From the NCBI RefSeq assembly GCF_004366595.1, contig NZ_SORE01000007.1, positions 124,001 to 188,000 on the forward strand: a DNA stretch of 64,000 bases. Reading direction: 5' to 3'. Shown here one piece after another: positions 8,515 to 17,183 of the stretch (positions within the stretch are counted from its first letter, which is position 1; every line of letters starts with the position of its first letter). A program made the translations under genes and the position numbers. The notes under the pieces are model-generated. The model saw nothing but the letters and a program-made list of their open reading frames with translations. It searched no databases and was not told the DNA's origin. Source of the DNA: Paraburkholderia rhizosphaerae. GTDB lineage: Bacteria; Pseudomonadota; Gammaproteobacteria; Burkholderiales; Burkholderiaceae.

Positions 8515-9372
8515 ATGATCATGTCAAAGGCAATCAAGCTGCTGTTCTGCGCAGTCATCGGACTGCTCCTCGCTCAAGGCGCGTCAGCACAAACGTGCGA
8601 ACCGTCCAAGGTGGCCCAGAAATATCCATCGCTCGCGGGCAAGACCATCAAGATCGGCGTCGACCCCGAGTCGCCACCCTACGCGTTTCGTGACAGCAAG
8701 GATTTCAACAAGATCATCGGTGCGGATGCCGACATGGCGCGCGCTGTGTTCGACTGCGCCGGCGTGAAAACGGAGTTCTTCACGGCCGGATGGCCAGGCC
8801 TGCTGCCAGCGCTGCGCGCCGGACAGATCGATGTGATGTGGGACTTGCTGTATTACACACCGGAACGCGCAAAGGAGACGAGCTTCGTCACCTACATGCA
8901 GGCAGGCACCGGTGGTCTGGTGGCAGCGGGCAACCCGAAGAAGATCGACGACATCTCCAGGCTATGTGGCCTCACGGTCACGGCCGGCATCGGCACCGTC
9001 GAGCTGACGATGGCACAAGCGCAGGCCGCCAAATGCAAAGCGGAGAACAAACCTGATGTGACGATCATGACGTCGGCCGATATTGCATCGGGCGCGCGCC
9101 TCGTCGCAAGCCACCGCGCCGACGTCATGATGTACGACCTGGCGCTCGTCGATGGTCTCGCGAAGCAGAATCCACAGCTCTACACACGCGGGTTCATGGT
9201 GACAAGCGGCATGAAGATCGGTGTGGGAGTGAAGAAGGGCAACGCCGATATGATTGCCGCCGTATCCGATGGACTCAAGATCATGCAGGCGAATCAGACG
9301 CAGAAAAAGACCTTCCAGAAGTACGGCGTCGATCCGTCGCTGGAAATGCCGACCACACTGCTTACTCAATAA
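8515..9372 (+). CDS. ABC transporter substrate-binding protein, family 3
   Basis: Periplasmic binding protein of 285 residues with a Sec signal peptide (about 1-26, ending QGASA). The mature protein starts with TIKIGVDPESPPYAFRD, typical of polar amino-acid binding proteins, and contains AGWPGLLPALRAGQIDVMWD and the ADMARAVFDCAG block. AGGA six bases before the first ATG supports the start at 8515 rather than the ATG at 8521. Two cysteine pairs are notable in the mature protein. It lies 70 bp after the deacetylase gene and feeds the fused permease-ATPase that follows; a hairpin lies between the two. The ligand is unknown. Confidence 0.92.
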   Translation: MIMSKAIKLLFCAVIGLLLAQGASAQTCEPSKVAQKYPSLAGKTIKIGVDPESPPYAFRDSKDFNKIIGADADMARAVFDCAGVKTEFFTAGWPGLLPALRAGQIDVMWDLLYYTPERAKETSFVTYMQAGTGGLVAAGNPKKIDDISRLCGLTVTAGIGTVELTMAQAQAAKCKAENKPDVTIMTSADIASGARLVASHRADVMMYDLALVDGLAKQNPQLYTRGFMVTSGMKIGVGVKKGNADMIAAVSDGLKIMQANQTQKKTFQKYGVDPSLEMPTTLLTQ

Positions 9373-9391
9373 CGTCGCCTGCGCGGCACAC

Positions 9392-9413
9392 GACGTCGCT
9401 TTCCGGCGACGTC
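9392..9413 (+). other. Stem-loop after substrate-binding-protein gene
   Basis: GACGTCGC (9392-9399), a 6-nt loop and GCGACGTC (9406-9413) form a perfect 8-bp stem 20 nt after the binding-protein stop codon and 17 nt before the permease-ATPase start. No T-tract follows, so it is more likely an mRNA-stability or partial-termination element than a full terminator. Confidence 0.6.
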
Positions 9414-9430
9414 ATGGATCAGGTTCGTCA

Positions 9431-11134
9431 ATGAAGGCATTACGTATTCGACACAAGGTCATCAGCATTGCTGGGGTGCTTGCGATGCTTGCAGTGCGGC
9501 CAGCAATGGCAGCCGGTCTCGATGGCGCCCAGGTGTTCGACGGTTTCAAGGAACTGGCGGGTTATGTCGGCTCGCCTTTTCTGCTCGGCGGCGCATGGAT
9601 TGCGGTGAAGATCACGCTGATAGCAATGTCGATCGGGTTGGTGCTCGGCCTCGGACTCGCGCTGATGCGCTTGTCGCGGTTCAAGGCCCTGAACTCGGCA
9701 GCGTGGGGTTATATCTGGTTCGTGCGTGGGACACCGCAATTGCTGCAACTCGTGTTTATCTTCGACGCGCTGCCGCTAATCGGTCTGCGCTTCGATGAAT
9801 TCACGACTGCGGTAATCGGCTTTGCATTGAACGAGGCGGCGTTCAGTGCCGAACTGTTCCGCGCCGGAATTTTGTCGGTGAACCGTTCGCAATCGACCGC
9901 GGCCGCCGCGCTCGGCATGGGACCGTTTCTGACGCTACGCCGCATTATCCTGCCGCAATCGATGCGCGCGGTGATCCCGGGTCTCGCCAACGACACCATC
10001 GGCATGTTGAAGCTGACGTCGATCGCGTCGGTGATCTTCGTCAATGAGCTGACGTTCCGCTCCCAACAGGTGGTCGGGCAAAATTTCAAGTTCTTTACCG
10101 TGTTCGGCGCGGCAGCGGTGATCTATCTGTTCCTGACGAGCGGAATCTCGCTGGTTCAGGTGTGGCTCGAAGGCATCTTCGATCACGAGCGCGACCGCAA
10201 GCTCGCGTTCACGTGGTTTGGACTGCGCGCATCGACGCGTGAGCTGAAACCCGTCGATGCGCCACCTGATTTACCGGGCGCCGTCAAAGAGCCGGAGGCG
10301 AACGATCACGCATGGATCAGTACACTGCTGCCCGCCGAAAGTCGCACGCAACGGCATCCCGATGAACCGTTTGTCGCGTGCAGGAACGTCTGGAAATCGT
10401 ACGGCAAACGCGAGATCTTGCGCGGTGTCGACCTGTCGATCGCGCATGGCGAAGTCGTGGTCATTCTCGGTCCGAGCGGCTCCGGTAAAAGTACGCTGCT
10501 CAAGTTGATCAACCATCTTGAACCGCTCGACTGGGGAACCATCAAGGTCGATTCGCAGTATGTCGGCTATCGCGAGGTACCCGGCGGCGGCGGCACGGTG
10601 CGGCCCGTGCACAACCTCGCGCGTGCCCGAGCCGAAGCGCGTGTGGGCATGGTGTTCCAGCATTTCAACCTGTTCAGCCATTTGAGTGCGCTTGACAACA
10701 TCGTCGAAGCGCAGCGGCAGGTTTATGACGTGCCGCGTGCCGAAGCCGAAGCGCTTGGGCGCGAGCTGTTGAAGAGCGTGGGCCTCGCCGCACACGCGGA
10801 CTTCCTGCCCCATCGGCTGTCCGGCGGACAGCAGCAACGCGTGGCGATTGCCCGTGCACTCGCGATCAAGCCCAAGTTGATGCTGTTCGACGAACCTACT
10901 TCCGCGCTCGATCCGGAACTGGTTGGCGAAGTGCTGGGTGTGATGCGCGGGCTGGCCGACGCCGGCATGACGATGGTCGTGGTCACGCACGAAATCCGCT
11001 TTGCCCGCGATGTCGCCGACCGTGTCGTATTCATGGATGGCGGCGAAGTCATCGAGCAAGGAACGCCACAGCAGGTCATCGATAACCCGACTCACGAGCG
11101 TACCCAAAAATTCCTTAACGTCGTCGCCACCTAG
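9431..11134 (+). CDS. Fused amino-acid ABC transporter permease/ATP-binding protein
   Basis: 567-residue fusion of membrane and motor subunits of a polar-amino-acid-type importer. Residues 1-30 look like a signal or first membrane segment, and the permease domain (about 50-280) carries several transmembrane helices and the EAA loop around STAAAALGMGPFLTLRRIILP. After a linker the ATPase domain (about 315-560) has Walker A GPSGSGKST near 347, signature LSGGQQQRVAIARAL near 463 and Walker B LMLFDEPTSALD near 483. The ATG at 9431 with AGGT before it is preferred over an in-frame ATG at 9254 lying inside the binding-protein gene. One membrane gene suggests a homodimeric transporter. Confidence 0.92.
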   Translation: MKALRIRHKVISIAGVLAMLAVRPAMAAGLDGAQVFDGFKELAGYVGSPFLLGGAWIAVKITLIAMSIGLVLGLGLALMRLSRFKALNSAAWGYIWFVRGTPQLLQLVFIFDALPLIGLRFDEFTTAVIGFALNEAAFSAELFRAGILSVNRSQSTAAAALGMGPFLTLRRIILPQSMRAVIPGLANDTIGMLKLTSIASVIFVNELTFRSQQVVGQNFKFFTVFGAAAVIYLFLTSGISLVQVWLEGIFDHERDRKLAFTWFGLRASTRELKPVDAPPDLPGAVKEPEANDHAWISTLLPAESRTQRHPDEPFVACRNVWKSYGKREILRGVDLSIAHGEVVVILGPSGSGKSTLLKLINHLEPLDWGTIKVDSQYVGYREVPGGGGTVRPVHNLARARAEARVGMVFQHFNLFSHLSALDNIVEAQRQVYDVPRAEAEALGRELLKSVGLAAHADFLPHRLSGGQQQRVAIARALAIKPKLMLFDEPTSALDPELVGEVLGVMRGLADAGMTMVVVTHEIRFARDVADRVVFMDGGEVIEQGTPQQVIDNPTHERTQKFLNVVAT

Positions 11135-11147
11135 ATATGAGGTACAA

Positions 11148-12164
11148 ATGACGGACTTCGAAACGTTCAATCTCGGCCGTGTCGCGCTCCAATCCGGCGC
11201 AACGCTGCCTGACATGCAGCTTGGCTACAAGACGTATGGCCGGCTGAATGCGGCGCGCGACAACGCGATTGTCTATCCGACCTTCTATAGCGGCACCCAC
11301 GCCGACAACGAGTGGCTGATTGGCGAGCACATGGGTCTCGATCCGCGGGAATACTTCATCATTGTGCCGAATATGTTTGGCAACGGTGTATCGAGCTCCC
11401 CCAGCAACAACCCGCCACCCTATGATCGTGGCCGCTTTCCGCAAGTGACGCTCTACGACAACGTCGTCATGCAGCACCGTCTTGTGACCGAAAAGTTCGG
11501 CATCGAGTCGCTCAGGCTGGTCACCGGCTGGTCGATGGGCGCGATGCAGACGTACCACTGGGCCGCGATGTATCCGCACATGGTGGAGCGCATTCTGCCG
11601 TTCTGCGGGTCGGCACGGTGCTCACGGCACAACTTCGTGTTTATCGAAGGGCTTAAAGCCCCTCTGCTGCTGGACCCTGATTTCAACGGCGGTTTCTACG
11701 ATGCAGCGCCAACGCGTGGCATGCGCGCGGCTGCCCGCGTATTCGCCGGTTGGGGCTTTTCACAGGCATTCCTGCGTCAACGGCTAGACATCGAGGCAAT
11801 GGGATACGGGTCCCTCGAGGACTTTATTATTCAGTTCTGGGAAGGCGATTTCCTGAAGAAGGACGCGAACAATATTCTGTCGATGATGTGGAGCTGGCAG
11901 CACGGCGATATATCCGCGAATTCGCTTTATAACGGCGATTTCGATCTGGCGTTGCGCAGTATCACGGCCAAAGCTATTGTGATGCCGGGACGAACGGATC
12001 TGTATTTCCCGCCGGAAGATAGCGAGTATGAAGTTTCGAAGATGCCCAATGCACAGTTGCGGCCTATCGAGTCGGTCTGGGGGCATTTCGCAGGCGGCCC
12101 TGCGGCCAATGCTGCGGATGTCAGGTTCATCGATCAGGCAGTGAGGGAAATTCTGGCGATGTAG
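11148..12164 (+). CDS. Alpha/beta hydrolase, homoserine acetyltransferase (MetX)-like
   Basis: 338-residue cytoplasmic alpha/beta-fold enzyme. The nucleophile elbow is VTGWSMGAMQTY (Ser129), the acid is in MPGRTDLYFPPEDS and the histidine in VWGHFAGGP. Overall layout is that of the MetX-like branch (LGYKTYGRLN, YSGTHADNEWLIGEHMGLDP), but the MetX-specific GGSMGGMQ motif is replaced by GWSMGAMQ, so a role in methionine synthesis is doubtful. GAGG lies just before the start, 13 bp after the transporter gene. Its place at the end of the operon suggests it acts on the imported compound. Confidence 0.88.
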   Translation: MTDFETFNLGRVALQSGATLPDMQLGYKTYGRLNAARDNAIVYPTFYSGTHADNEWLIGEHMGLDPREYFIIVPNMFGNGVSSSPSNNPPPYDRGRFPQVTLYDNVVMQHRLVTEKFGIESLRLVTGWSMGAMQTYHWAAMYPHMVERILPFCGSARCSRHNFVFIEGLKAPLLLDPDFNGGFYDAAPTRGMRAAARVFAGWGFSQAFLRQRLDIEAMGYGSLEDFIIQFWEGDFLKKDANNILSMMWSWQHGDISANSLYNGDFDLALRSITAKAIVMPGRTDLYFPPEDSEYEVSKMPNAQLRPIESVWGHFAGGPAANAADVRFIDQAVREILAM

Positions 12165-12198
12165 TGTATGCGGCGCCGCGTGCGCTCGCGCGGCACGC

Positions 12199-12223
12199 AA
12201 AAAAGCGCGGCATCCAGCCGCTT
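12199..12223 (-). terminator. Candidate intrinsic terminator after MFS gene
   Basis: Read on the minus strand, AAGCGGC, TGGAT, GCCGCGC and then six T form a GC-rich stem with one unpaired base pair step and a U-tract, 67 bp past the MFS stop codon. It lies between convergent genes. Confidence 0.55.
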
Positions 12224-12289
12224 AAAGACGGCCCGATACCGCGCGCTTTGAAACCGCCGCGAAGATGGAGCGGGAAAGAAACAGAGCGG

Positions 12290-13645
12290 TCAGTCGGGCA
12301 TGCCCTGCCCGCGCGTCTCCGGCAAAAACCACGGCAGCACGATGCCGAGCACATACACGGAGCCAAGCGCCAAAGCCGCTTGCGGCACGCCACCGAACGA
12401 TTTGATCATGCTGCCCGCGATAATCGGAAACACCCACGCGATCAGCCGCGCCGCATTGAACACAAAGCTGATCGCAGTCGAACGCACGGTGCTCGTAAAC
12501 AGTTCGCACGGGTAGATGGCCATCCATACATACGCGCAGCCCAGCGTGAAGAACCCGTTGATCGGCGCGATCACCATCATCGCCTCGACGCTCGACGTGA
12601 ACCTGTAGGTGATTACCGTCGTCACTAGCGCGCCGACAAACGACAACGACAAAAACGGCTTGCGGCCGATCGCATCGACAATAAATCCGGACACCATATA
12701 CGCGACGATCGCGCCGACCGTGTACGAGATCGACACCTTCGAGCCCCACGACAGCGGATCGGCAATGCTTTCCGCTTTCGCAATCGCGATGGTGAAGGTC
12801 GGCAGCCAGCTCGATATCGCCCACCAGCCGACTGTGGTGACAATCGACAGCACGAGCAGAATCACAGTGCGCCGCGCCGCTTCACGTTCGGTGAAAAGTT
12901 GCGCGAGCGTGAATGGACGCTTGCCGTCCTGCGCCGCCGCGCCGGCGCCCGCCGCTTGCTCCGACGTGGCATTCCAGCGCTTCTCGCGCACCGCACGCTG
13001 CCATTTCTCCGATTCATTCACATTGCGCCGGATATACAGCACAAACAGCGCGGGGACCGCGCCCAGCACGAACATCAATCGCCAGGTTTCGGCGCCAAGC
13101 GGATGCAGCGTCGACATCGCGTACCAGATCACCGCGGCGATCAGCGTGCCCCAGCCGAAGCCCGATTGCAGAAAGCCCGCGCCTTTCGCGCGCGCCTGTT
13201 CGGGCCAGGTCTCGGATAGCAGCGCAATGCCGGTGCTCCATTCGCTGCCCATTGCGAGGCCCGTCAGAAAGCGGAGTGCGCACAAGGTCCAGACCGTATC
13301 GGAGAACGCGGTGAAACCGGAGAACAGCGCATACAGCAGCACCGACCACAGCATCATCCGTTTGCGCCCAACGTAGTCGGCCAGAATGCCGCCTACCAGT
13401 CCGCCGATTCCCCAGCCGAGCAACGTGATGCCGATCACGACGCCGGCATAGACGGTTGTCGATGCGGCCTGCGCCGGGGTCAGCAACGAATGCAGCATCG
13501 GCCCGAGCACGACGACGAGTACGAGCGCTTCGTAGCCGTCGAAGATCCAGCCGAGAAAGCTCGCGCGCAGCACGCGCCAGTGCATCGCCGTCAGTCCTTC
13601 GTACCAGCGGCCTCGCGCGCGGACTGCAACCTGCCCTTGTTCCAT
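12290..13645 (-). CDS. MFS transporter
   Basis: 451-residue major facilitator with about 12 transmembrane helices. WGIGGLVGGILADYVGRKRMM carries the loop 2-3 motif D-x-x-G-R-K-R, repeated in the second half as DAIGRKPFLSLS. GWIFDGYEALVLVVVLGPML at the start and LTGLAMGSEWSTGIALLSETWPEQ (motif 4) place it in the sugar-phosphate/aromatic-acid-type group; the substrate is not readable. AGGAG nine bases before ATG 13645 fixes the start. The N-terminal region is cytosolic and basic. It is monocistronic and ends at a candidate terminator. Confidence 0.93.
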   Translation of the reverse strand: MEQGQVAVRARGRWYEGLTAMHWRVLRASFLGWIFDGYEALVLVVVLGPMLHSLLTPAQAASTTVYAGVVIGITLLGWGIGGLVGGILADYVGRKRMMLWSVLLYALFSGFTAFSDTVWTLCALRFLTGLAMGSEWSTGIALLSETWPEQARAKGAGFLQSGFGWGTLIAAVIWYAMSTLHPLGAETWRLMFVLGAVPALFVLYIRRNVNESEKWQRAVREKRWNATSEQAAGAGAAAQDGKRPFTLAQLFTEREAARRTVILLVLSIVTTVGWWAISSWLPTFTIAIAKAESIADPLSWGSKVSISYTVGAIVAYMVSGFIVDAIGRKPFLSLSFVGALVTTVITYRFTSSVEAMMVIAPINGFFTLGCAYVWMAIYPCELFTSTVRSTAISFVFNAARLIAWVFPIIAGSMIKSFGGVPQAALALGSVYVLGIVLPWFLPETRGQGMPD

Positions 13646-13796
13646 CTATCTGTCTCCTGTTGTTGCGGTTCGATCGAAGTATGCGTGTCGACGCCGCGTA
13701 CTCCGGTCTCATGCAACCTGTTGCCTGATGACTGCCGATACTTTAACGATGCGGTCCGATCGCGCGCCGGCATTCCGCAAAACAGCCACTGTACCG

Positions 13797-14912
13797 CTAG
13801 CGCTGACCGAACGATGCACCGCTAAACACCTTGCTCACGCCGCGCGGTTCGCTGCGCCAGTATTGCGGCGGCGCCGTCACGCTGGCGCCGAGTTCCGCGG
13901 CCGCATGCCACGGCCAGCGCGGGTCCCACAGCACCGCGCGGGCCAGCGCGACGAGATCGGCTTCGCCGCTGCGAATCACCTTGTCCGCGTCCGCCGGTTG
14001 CGTGACGAGGCCCACGCCCATCGTCGTCATGCCAGTCGCCTCGCGCACCGCCTTAGCGAACGGGATCTGATAATGCGGGCCGAGCGGGATCTTCTGCAGC
14101 GGCGACAGGCCACCGGTCGATACGTCGATCCAGTCGCAGCCGAGCTGCTTCAGACGCCGCGCGAGCTCGATCGTCTCTTCGACGTCCCAGCCGCCCGCGA
14201 CCCAGTCCGTCGCGGACACGCGCACGCCAAGCGGCTTGCCTGCGGGCCACGCGGCACGCACCGCGTCGAATACCTCGAGCGGAAAACGCATCCGGTTCTC
14301 GAGCAGGCCACCGTACTCATCAGTGCGTTGGTTCGACAGCGGCGACAAAAACTGATGCAGCAGGTAACCGTGTGCGAAGTGTAATTCGATTGCAGAAAGT
14401 CCGATGCGTGCCGCGCGGCGCGCGCTCGCTGCAAAGGCTTCGCGAATGCGCCGCAAGCCGACGTGGTCGAGTTCCGCGGGCGCGGCCTCGTCGTCGCGCT
14501 GCGCGATCGGCGACGGTGCTAGCGTCCGCCATCCGCCGTCCGCCGCGGCGATCAGCGTGCCGCCGCGCCATGGCGGTTCGCTCGATGCCTTGCGTCCCGC
14601 GTGATTCAGCTGCATGCCGATCGGCATGTCGCTGAACTGGCGCACCTCGTCGAGCACCCGTGCGAGCGCGTGCTCGTTGTCATCCGAATAGAGTCCGAGG
14701 CAAGCCGGCGTGATGCGGCCTTCCGGTTCGACCGCGGTCGCTTCGAGCAGCAGCAACGCCGCGCCGCTCAACGACAGATTGCCGATATGCGTGCGATGCC
14801 ATGCACTCGCCGATCCGTCGATCGCGCTGTACTGGCACATCGGGCTAATCACAATACGGTTCGCGAGTTCGAGCGAGCCGAGCTGGAGAGGAGAGAAAAG
14901 TGTTGCGCTCAT
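13797..14912 (-). CDS. NADH:flavin oxidoreductase, Old Yellow Enzyme family (XenA/YqjM type)
   Basis: 371-residue FMN enzyme that reduces activated C=C bonds or nitro/xenobiotic compounds with NAD(P)H. Landmarks are PMCQYSA with the class-defining Cys26, IGMQLNHAGRKAS, and the substrate-binding pair His178/His181 in ELHFAHGYLLHQFLSP followed by NQRTDEYGG. VALARAVLWDPRWPWHAA is the phosphate-binding end. Length fits XenA. The start lacks a clear ribosome binding site, so it could be slightly off, but the N-terminus aligns with the family. No operon partner; the LysR gene further right runs the other way and may control it. Confidence 0.92.
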   Translation of the reverse strand: MSATLFSPLQLGSLELANRIVISPMCQYSAIDGSASAWHRTHIGNLSLSGAALLLLEATAVEPEGRITPACLGLYSDDNEHALARVLDEVRQFSDMPIGMQLNHAGRKASSEPPWRGGTLIAAADGGWRTLAPSPIAQRDDEAAPAELDHVGLRRIREAFAASARRAARIGLSAIELHFAHGYLLHQFLSPLSNQRTDEYGGLLENRMRFPLEVFDAVRAAWPAGKPLGVRVSATDWVAGGWDVEETIELARRLKQLGCDWIDVSTGGLSPLQKIPLGPHYQIPFAKAVREATGMTTMGVGLVTQPADADKVIRSGEADLVALARAVLWDPRWPWHAAAELGASVTAPPQYWRSEPRGVSKVFSGASFGQR

Positions 14913-15208
14913 CGATAGGCTGGTTTCAACGAAGGAATGAATCGGGTCGCGTCGGCGTCCTGAATCGAGCGGGGCGTCACTCCGGCTTCGTGGCCCGCGA
15001 TGGCTACGCCACCGCCTTTGGTGCCTCGGTATGCCCGCGCCCGGTCTGATATGCGCTATAGAATGCGGGTGACGCGACGGTTTGAGAATTTCTGATTGTT
15101 CATAGCAGGCATCGCGAATCGTGATGGATCGGCGATGGGTCGCGCACAGCGGTCGTTGCGATGAGAAGCCCGTTTCCCCAGGGAAAACCCGGATACGAAG
15201 AGGAAATC

Positions 15209-16135
15209 ATGCGTGTGACCGGAAGCCATCCGCTGCGCTTCGACATCGAGTCGTTGCGGATCTTTGTCGCGGTGATCGAAGAAGGCAGCATCGCGGCGGC
15301 GTCGGGCAGAATGCATCTGGTCGCGTCGGCAGTCAGCAAGCGTGTGTCGGATCTTGAAGTCGAAGCCGGCACACCGCTTTTGTACCGGCATAGCCGAGGG
15401 GTGCAGCCGACGCCCGCCGGTGAAGCGCTCTACCACCACGCGAAGCGCCTGATCGAACACTTGCAGCAGATCTCCGACGAACTGTCCGAGTACTCACAAG
15501 GTCTGCGCGGTCATGCGCGCATCTATGTGAACTTCACTGCGATGGTGTTGTATCTGCCCGCCGCGCTGCATTCTTTCTTGCGCGTCAATCCGCAAGTGCG
15601 CATCGATATGGTCGAGAAAACCAGTGACGAAGTCGTGCAGGCGATCACCAGCGGCATCGCGGACCTAGGCATTTGCGCGGCCACGCGCGATACGCTCGGC
15701 GGTTTGCCGGTCCGGCCGTACCGGCTCGACAAACTGGTGCTGATCGTGCCGCGCGCGCACCGCCTCGCCGATCGCACACAAATCGCGTTCGACGAAACAC
15801 TGGACGACGACTTCGTCAGCATGCCCTACGGCACGTCGATTCCGAAGCTGTGTCGCGCGGCCGCCGAGCGCGCCGGGCGGCGCTTGCGCGTGCGCATCGA
15901 GGTAACGAGCTTCGAAGGCGTGCGCAATATGGTCGGCGCGGGGCTCGGCATCGGCGTGCTGCCGGAGGGCAGTGTGCTGCCCTACCTGGAGTCGGCCGGC
16001 ATTCGCGTCGTCGAGCTCGAAGAGCCATGGTCGTTGCGGCCGCTGATGATCATCGCGCGCGACTTCGACACGCTGCCGATGCCGGCGCGCATTCTCGTCG
16101 ATCATCTGCAGAAGGATGGCGTGGTCAGGACTTGA
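15209..16135 (+). CDS. LysR-family transcriptional regulator
   Basis: 308 residues: N-terminal winged helix (about 10-68: FDIESLRIFVAVIEEGSIAA, then SAVSKRVSDLEVEAGTPLL) and a LysR co-inducer domain (about 95-300). GAGGAA precedes ATG 15209, which is preferred to ATG 15161. Divergent from the Old Yellow Enzyme gene with 296 bp between, the usual LysR arrangement, so that gene or its own is the likely target. Its 3' end overlaps the convergent hydrolase gene by 11 bp. The effector is unknown. Confidence 0.93.
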   Translation: MRVTGSHPLRFDIESLRIFVAVIEEGSIAAASGRMHLVASAVSKRVSDLEVEAGTPLLYRHSRGVQPTPAGEALYHHAKRLIEHLQQISDELSEYSQGLRGHARIYVNFTAMVLYLPAALHSFLRVNPQVRIDMVEKTSDEVVQAITSGIADLGICAATRDTLGGLPVRPYRLDKLVLIVPRAHRLADRTQIAFDETLDDDFVSMPYGTSIPKLCRAAAERAGRRLRVRIEVTSFEGVRNMVGAGLGIGVLPEGSVLPYLESAGIRVVELEEPWSLRPLMIIARDFDTLPMPARILVDHLQKDGVVRT

Positions 16136-16973
16136 GTTGGGCCGCATCCAGTTGCGTCAAAAACGCCTGTATCGCGCGATTGAATTGCTCAGGCCGCTGC
16201 AATGGCGCGAAGTGACTGACTCCATCCAATAGCAGCCATCGCGCACCGGGAATGCTGCGCGAAAGATATTCCGCGTGCTCACGCCTGATGAACTCGTCGT
16301 GCTCGCTGTGCACGATCGTGACCGGCACACGAACCTCCGCGAGTTCCCGTGCACTCCACTCCGGCTGCGTTTTCTGCATCGTGCTGACCGCCTGCACAAA
16401 CTCATCGAACTTCGACGGCGTGGCGGATAGCTGCGCATAGTCCTTAACGTGCCGTGAGAAGCACCGCTCGATTACCGGTGTCGCTTCGAATGGCTGCGCA
16501 CCGCTCGGGTCCATATTGCAGCCGAAGAACAACACGCCGGCGACGCGCCCAGGCGCTTGTCTCGCGAAAATCAACGCGGTGCACGCGCCGTCACTCCACC
16601 CGACGAATGCAGCGCGCTCGACCTCCAATTCGTCGAGCACCGCGTGCACGTCCGATGCCATCAATTCGTAGCTATACGGACGTGCATCGCGTGTGCTGCG
16701 GCCGTGTCCGCGGCTGTCGATGGTGATCACATCATGGCCCGCGGCCAGCAGCGCCGGCACCTGGTGCCCCCAGTTGCCGCTATGACCAAGGCCGCCGTGC
16801 AGGAGCACGACGGGCGCGCGACGCACGTCATGCAAGCGGTCCGCATGCTCGCCGTAAGCCGCATACCAGATCTGCGCGCCATCGTGTTCGACATGGCCTG
16901 CGCGCCCGCTCGCCGGTAACGGCGGTGCGCCGACCCGGCCGAATTGCTCGAGATCGTCGTCGAATGACTCCAT
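16125..16973 (-). CDS. Alpha/beta hydrolase
   Basis: 282-residue soluble esterase/hydrolase. It shows oxyanion region VVLLHGGLGHSGNWG, nucleophile elbow FVGWSDGACTAL (Ser127), acid in IVHSEHDEFIRREH and catalytic histidine in LDGVSHFAPLQRPE. GGGAGG just upstream supports the ATG at 16973. No signal peptide. It converges on and overlaps the LysR gene; the 210-bp gap to the divergent lipase gene has no obvious operator. The substrate cannot be inferred beyond small esters or lactones. Confidence 0.9.
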   Translation of the reverse strand: MESFDDDLEQFGRVGAPPLPASGRAGHVEHDGAQIWYAAYGEHADRLHDVRRAPVVLLHGGLGHSGNWGHQVPALLAAGHDVITIDSRGHGRSTRDARPYSYELMASDVHAVLDELEVERAAFVGWSDGACTALIFARQAPGRVAGVLFFGCNMDPSGAQPFEATPVIERCFSRHVKDYAQLSATPSKFDEFVQAVSTMQKTQPEWSARELAEVRVPVTIVHSEHDEFIRREHAEYLSRSIPGARWLLLDGVSHFAPLQRPEQFNRAIQAFLTQLDAAQLKS

Positions 16974-17183
16974 GCTGTCTGCCTCCCTGTTGTCCGATCG
17001 GTTCGACGCTTTCGCACTGCTCGCGTCTGGTTGTGTCTTCGACTTCTTTGCGCGACTGCGGAATTCCGCGCTCGCGGCCGGTGTTATGGCAGTGCGTTTG
17101 TCGTGTTCATCGGCCGACGGCGGGCAACGAGATCTGCGTACGGACGCGATGAGCGAATACGTTTCTAACCGGAGAAATCATCG

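Noticed and set aside
11148..12164. Calling the hydrolase homoserine O-acetyltransferase (metX)
   Set aside because: The nucleophile motif is GWSMGA rather than the MetX pattern and the operon context is uptake and hydrolysis, not methionine synthesis.
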